A stretch of DNA of 7,911 bases, taken from contig JAFXHW010000131.1 of the NCBI GenBank assembly GCA_017533545.1, positions 1 through 7,911 of the forward strand, written 5' to 3'. Position numbers and translations under genes: made by a program. The notes under the pieces were generated by a model. The model worked only from the letters and a program-made list of their open reading frames with translations. It had not been told where the DNA came from and did no database searches. Source of the DNA: Clostridia bacterium. Its GTDB lineage: Bacteria > Bacillota_A > Clostridia > Oscillospirales > CAG-272. Position 1 is the first letter of the stretch. Every line of letters begins with the position of its first letter. This document shows positions 5,991 through 7,911 of this stretch, one piece after another.

Positions 5991-7685
5991 ATGAAAAAGA
6001 AAATTGATATAATCGTCCTTTCGCTTGTGGCTGTTGCATTTTTTGCCGTTGCAGCTCTCAATATATATCAGCCCGACCGTCCGACTGAGTCGCTCACCGA
6101 GCAGAGAACGCTGGCAAAATTCCCCGAGTTTTCTTTTGCTACTCTTCTCGACGGAAGCTATTTTGCCGATATTGACCTGTTCGTTTCTGATACATTTTTG
6201 GCTCGTGAGGAGCTCATTTCCTTTGCAAAGGAATGGAAGCTTTTGTACGGACTTCCCGCAAAAGATGACGACGTTCACTTTATAACCGTCAATCCGCAGG
6301 ATACCGAGGGAATCGAGATCGATATCCCCGAGATCACCGAGCGCGAAAGCGAAAGCGAGACCGAGCCTGAATCGGAAGAAATAATTATTATGCCTCCCGT
6401 TACCACCGATACCGAAGAGGAAAGCACCGACACCGACGGCGAGGAAACAAGCGGCGAGGATACTACAGAAGAGGAAACATCTCAAATTATTATCAAGCCG
6501 ATTATCAAATCTGTTTCGCTCAGTGACAGCGAAAAATTCGTTACTGTAGGCGATACCTTTACGCTGACGGTTAAAACGATCCCCGCAAGCTCCAACGTAA
6601 CGATCAAGTGGCGCAATACGAACCCCGCCATTACTCAGCTCACGCCTCTTTCGGACGGACTTGAGATCAAGGCTCTCGCCGCCGGCAAGACAACGATCAC
6701 TGCTATCGTCGGCGAAAAAGAGGCAAGCTGTACCGTAAACATATCCGTATCCATTGCTCCTGTGGAGCAGAACGGCGGCAGCTCGCAAATAATTACCGAA
6801 GAGCCCGAGATACTGACCAGCGGACTTGTAATTTATAAGGATGCGGTCTACTCAATCCCCTATTACGTCGAGAAGAACGCATCTCAATATGCCAAGATGT
6901 GCGAATATCTTGCATCGCTTTTCCCCGATTCCAACATGAGTGTTGTAACGGCACCGCTGTCGTCGGCAATGCTTGAACTTGACACCTTCGGAAAGGGAAG
7001 AATAACCGACCAGAACAAGATGATAAACAACATTGACGAGCTGTGCAATGACACGGTCAACGTTGTAAATGCATTTGGCGAGCTCTGGCTGCATCGCGAC
7101 GAATACCTCTATTTCAAGAGCGACCACCACTGGACAAACCGCGGCGCATACTATGCATATAAGGCGTTCTGCGAATCGGTAGGTCTTGAACCCGCAAAGC
7201 TTGAAGATATGGAAGAAAAGCTTATAAGCTCCAAGTTCCGGGGCACGATGTATGCCTTCACGGGCGATGAGCGAGTCAAGAGCATTGTAGACAGTATCTA
7301 CGCTTACATGCCCACAAAAGAGCATACCATGACGATATACAAAAACGGTACGTCGTATAAGTACAGCAGCTGTATTTTGCCCAAATACGGCAACTACGGA
7401 GCATTCATCACGGGCGATAATCCTTATACGATCATCAATGTGCCCGAAAATCCGCAGGATATGAATATTCTCGTTTTCAAGGATTCCTACGGCAATGCAT
7501 TCGTGCCCTACCTTTGCGAAAACTACGGCAACATTATCGTTGTCGATCCTCGTCACGTAAGCTTCAACGTATACGAGCTTTTGCGCGACTATCCGCTTCG
7601 CGATGTGCTTATTATGAACAATATGTATAACCCCAACGTCGCATCCTGGACGATGAACATTCTCCGCTCGGTCGGAGTTGAATGA
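5991..7685 (+). CDS. Membrane-anchored DHHW (AlgX/AlgJ-like SGNH) protein with an inserted Big_2 domain
   Basis: This is the likely extracytoplasmic partner of the preceding MBOAT, completing acetyl transfer to a polymer outside the membrane. An uncleaved signal anchor (residues 5-23) is followed by the family start EQRTLAKFPEFSFATLLDGSYFADIDLFVSDTF (37-69). A low-complexity acidic linker (about 105-163) and a bacterial Ig-like Big_2 domain (about 172-252, with VTVGDTFTLTVKTIPASSNVTIKW and LAAGKTTITAIVGEKEASCTVNI) come next. The catalytic domain then continues (about 277-564) with SDHHWTNRGAYYAY (D378 and H380 as the Asp-His pair) and FKDSYGNAF (S499 as the nucleophile). At 564 residues it is longer than typical DHHW proteins, and the insert explains this. 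The ATG at 5991 has GAAAGG (5975-5980) 10 bases upstream. The acetyltransfer role is inferred from partner and family. Confidence 0.9.
   Translation: MKKKIDIIVLSLVAVAFFAVAALNIYQPDRPTESLTEQRTLAKFPEFSFATLLDGSYFADIDLFVSDTFLAREELISFAKEWKLLYGLPAKDDDVHFITVNPQDTEGIEIDIPEITERESESETEPESEEIIIMPPVTTDTEEESTDTDGEETSGEDTTEEETSQIIIKPIIKSVSLSDSEKFVTVGDTFTLTVKTIPASSNVTIKWRNTNPAITQLTPLSDGLEIKALAAGKTTITAIVGEKEASCTVNISVSIAPVEQNGGSSQIITEEPEILTSGLVIYKDAVYSIPYYVEKNASQYAKMCEYLASLFPDSNMSVVTAPLSSAMLELDTFGKGRITDQNKMINNIDELCNDTVNVVNAFGELWLHRDEYLYFKSDHHWTNRGAYYAYKAFCESVGLEPAKLEDMEEKLISSKFRGTMYAFTGDERVKSIVDSIYAYMPTKEHTMTIYKNGTSYKYSSCILPKYGNYGAFITGDNPYTIINVPENPQDMNILVFKDSYGNAFVPYLCENYGNIIVVDPRHVSFNVYELLRDYPLRDVLIMNNMYNPNVASWTMNILRSVGVE
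6303..6479 (+). repeat. Low-complexity acidic linker coding region
   Basis: This stretch within the DHHW gene encodes about 60 residues dominated by Glu, Ser, Thr and Asp, with short tandem GAAAGC-type units near 6345 (ESESE). The composition suggests a flexible, highly charged extracellular spacer. Such DNA can change length by replication slippage, so its size may vary between strains. Confidence 0.6.
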
Positions 7686-7738
7686 AAAAAGCCCCCCGCC
7701 TGATTTCTCTGTTGTTCTTAACGGAGAATTTAAAGGCA

Positions 7739-7774
7739 CAAATCGGCAGAGAACTTGTTTTCTCTGCCGATTTG
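7739..7774 (+). terminator. Perfect 15-bp palindrome between the DHHW gene and the DUF559 gene (terminator and/or operator)
   Basis: CAAATCGGCAGAGAA (7739-7753) pairs perfectly with TTCTCTGCCGATTTG (7760-7774) around a 6-base loop, 53 bases after the DHHW stop. As RNA it would be a very stable hairpin and could end the MBOAT operon, but no T-tract follows, so it is not a standard intrinsic terminator. It also contains the -35 and spacer of the next promoter, so an operator role is possible. Confidence 0.5.
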
Positions 7775-7783
7775 CGATATAAT
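7755..7783 (+). promoter_or_regulatory. Promoter of the DUF559 gene inside the palindrome
   Basis: A TTGTTT -35 box (7755-7760) and a perfect TATAAT -10 box (7778-7783) are separated by 17 bases. The -35 lies almost entirely in the loop of the palindrome, and its right arm forms most of the spacer. Transcription would start near 7790, just before the GGAGGA ribosome binding site at 7801-7806. Confidence 0.6.
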
Positions 7784-7812
7784 GGAAGCGATAAAACTTT
7801 GGAGGAGTAAGT

Positions 7813-7911
7813 ATGTCGCTTGATTACAACGAAAAGAATATTACTCTTGCAAAAAATCTTCGTAAAAATGCTACACCGCAGGAGAACCATCTGTGGTACG
7901 ATTTCCTATCA
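7813..7911 (+). CDS. DUF559 (Vsr-like endonuclease fold) protein, N-terminal 33 residues, cut by window end
   Basis: The visible protein is MSLDYNEKNITLAKNLRKN followed by ATPQENHLWYDFLS. The pattern LAKNLRKNATPQE.HLWYDFL is typical of the start of DUF559 proteins, small proteins of about 120 residues with a fold related to very-short-patch-repair endonucleases. Their cellular role is not established. The ATG at 7813-7815 is preceded by a strong GGAGGA site (7801-7806) at 6 bases. The catalytic region is beyond the window, so activity cannot be judged. The gene has its own promoter and is unlikely to belong functionally with the acetylation operon. Confidence 0.8.
   Translation, partial: MSLDYNEKNITLAKNLRKNATPQENHLWYDFLS

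Noticed and set aside
5952..6788. A 278-codon open frame on the minus strand across the start of the DHHW gene
   Set aside because: It is antisense to a well-supported gene, crosses the boundary with the MBOAT gene, and its translation is low-complexity with no family resemblance.
2522..7685. The possibility that the glycosyltransferase, MBOAT and DHHW genes form a single polysaccharide system
   Set aside because: rplS with its own promoter and two terminators separates them into independent transcription units. A functional link remains possible but the sequence does not show it.
6852..7739. A 295-codon open frame on the minus strand opposite the DHHW catalytic domain
   Set aside because: It is antisense to the SDHHWT and FKDSYGN coding region and has no recognisable protein features; it is a shadow frame.

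Overview
The window looks like a chromosomal segment of a low-to-moderate GC Gram-positive bacterium, probably an anaerobic Clostridia member (Oscillospiraceae/Ruminococcaceae-like). The reasons are strong Shine-Dalgarno sites and sigma-A type promoters, a membrane-anchored Gram-positive signal peptidase I beside rbgA, an archaeal-type phosphoglycerate mutase homologue, and an MBOAT/DHHW pair of the sort common in gut Clostridia. The taxonomy is inferred from gene content only. Nothing here looks like a mobile element, CRISPR array, tRNA or rRNA.

Left part (1-2520, minus strand): one apparent operon reads leftward as apgM-like mutase, lepB, then rbgA, which is cut by the window start. The gaps are 21 and 32 bases. 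A good promoter lies near 2340-2368. It faces a consensus promoter (2459-2488) that drives a GT4 glycosyltransferase (2522-3739, plus strand, TTG start). Each of the two -35 boxes sits in a short inverted repeat.

Middle (3740-4533): rplS (ribosomal protein L19) has its own promoter and a leader of about 100 nt that may be the L19 autoregulatory leader. It is followed by two successive hairpins, the second a classic intrinsic terminator. In many Firmicutes rplS, lepB and rbgA are adjacent and co-transcribed. Here rplS is on the opposite strand about 2.9 kb from lepB, so that ancestral cluster appears rearranged.

Right part (4492-7774): a two-gene operon encodes an AlgI/DltB-type MBOAT membrane O-acyltransferase and a membrane-anchored DHHW (AlgX/AlgJ-like SGNH) protein. 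Together they probably O-acetylate an exported polysaccharide or wall polymer. The DHHW protein is unusual: an acidic Ser/Thr/Glu linker and an Ig-like Big_2 domain interrupt the enzyme. The operon ends near a perfect 15-bp palindrome that also contains the promoter of the next gene, a DUF559 (Vsr-like nuclease fold) protein cut by the window end.

Most genes are ordinary housekeeping or envelope genes. I found no convincing new multi-gene system. The observations most worth a second look are the Big_2 insertion in the acetylation partner, the palindrome-embedded promoter at 7739-7783, and the rplS leader.
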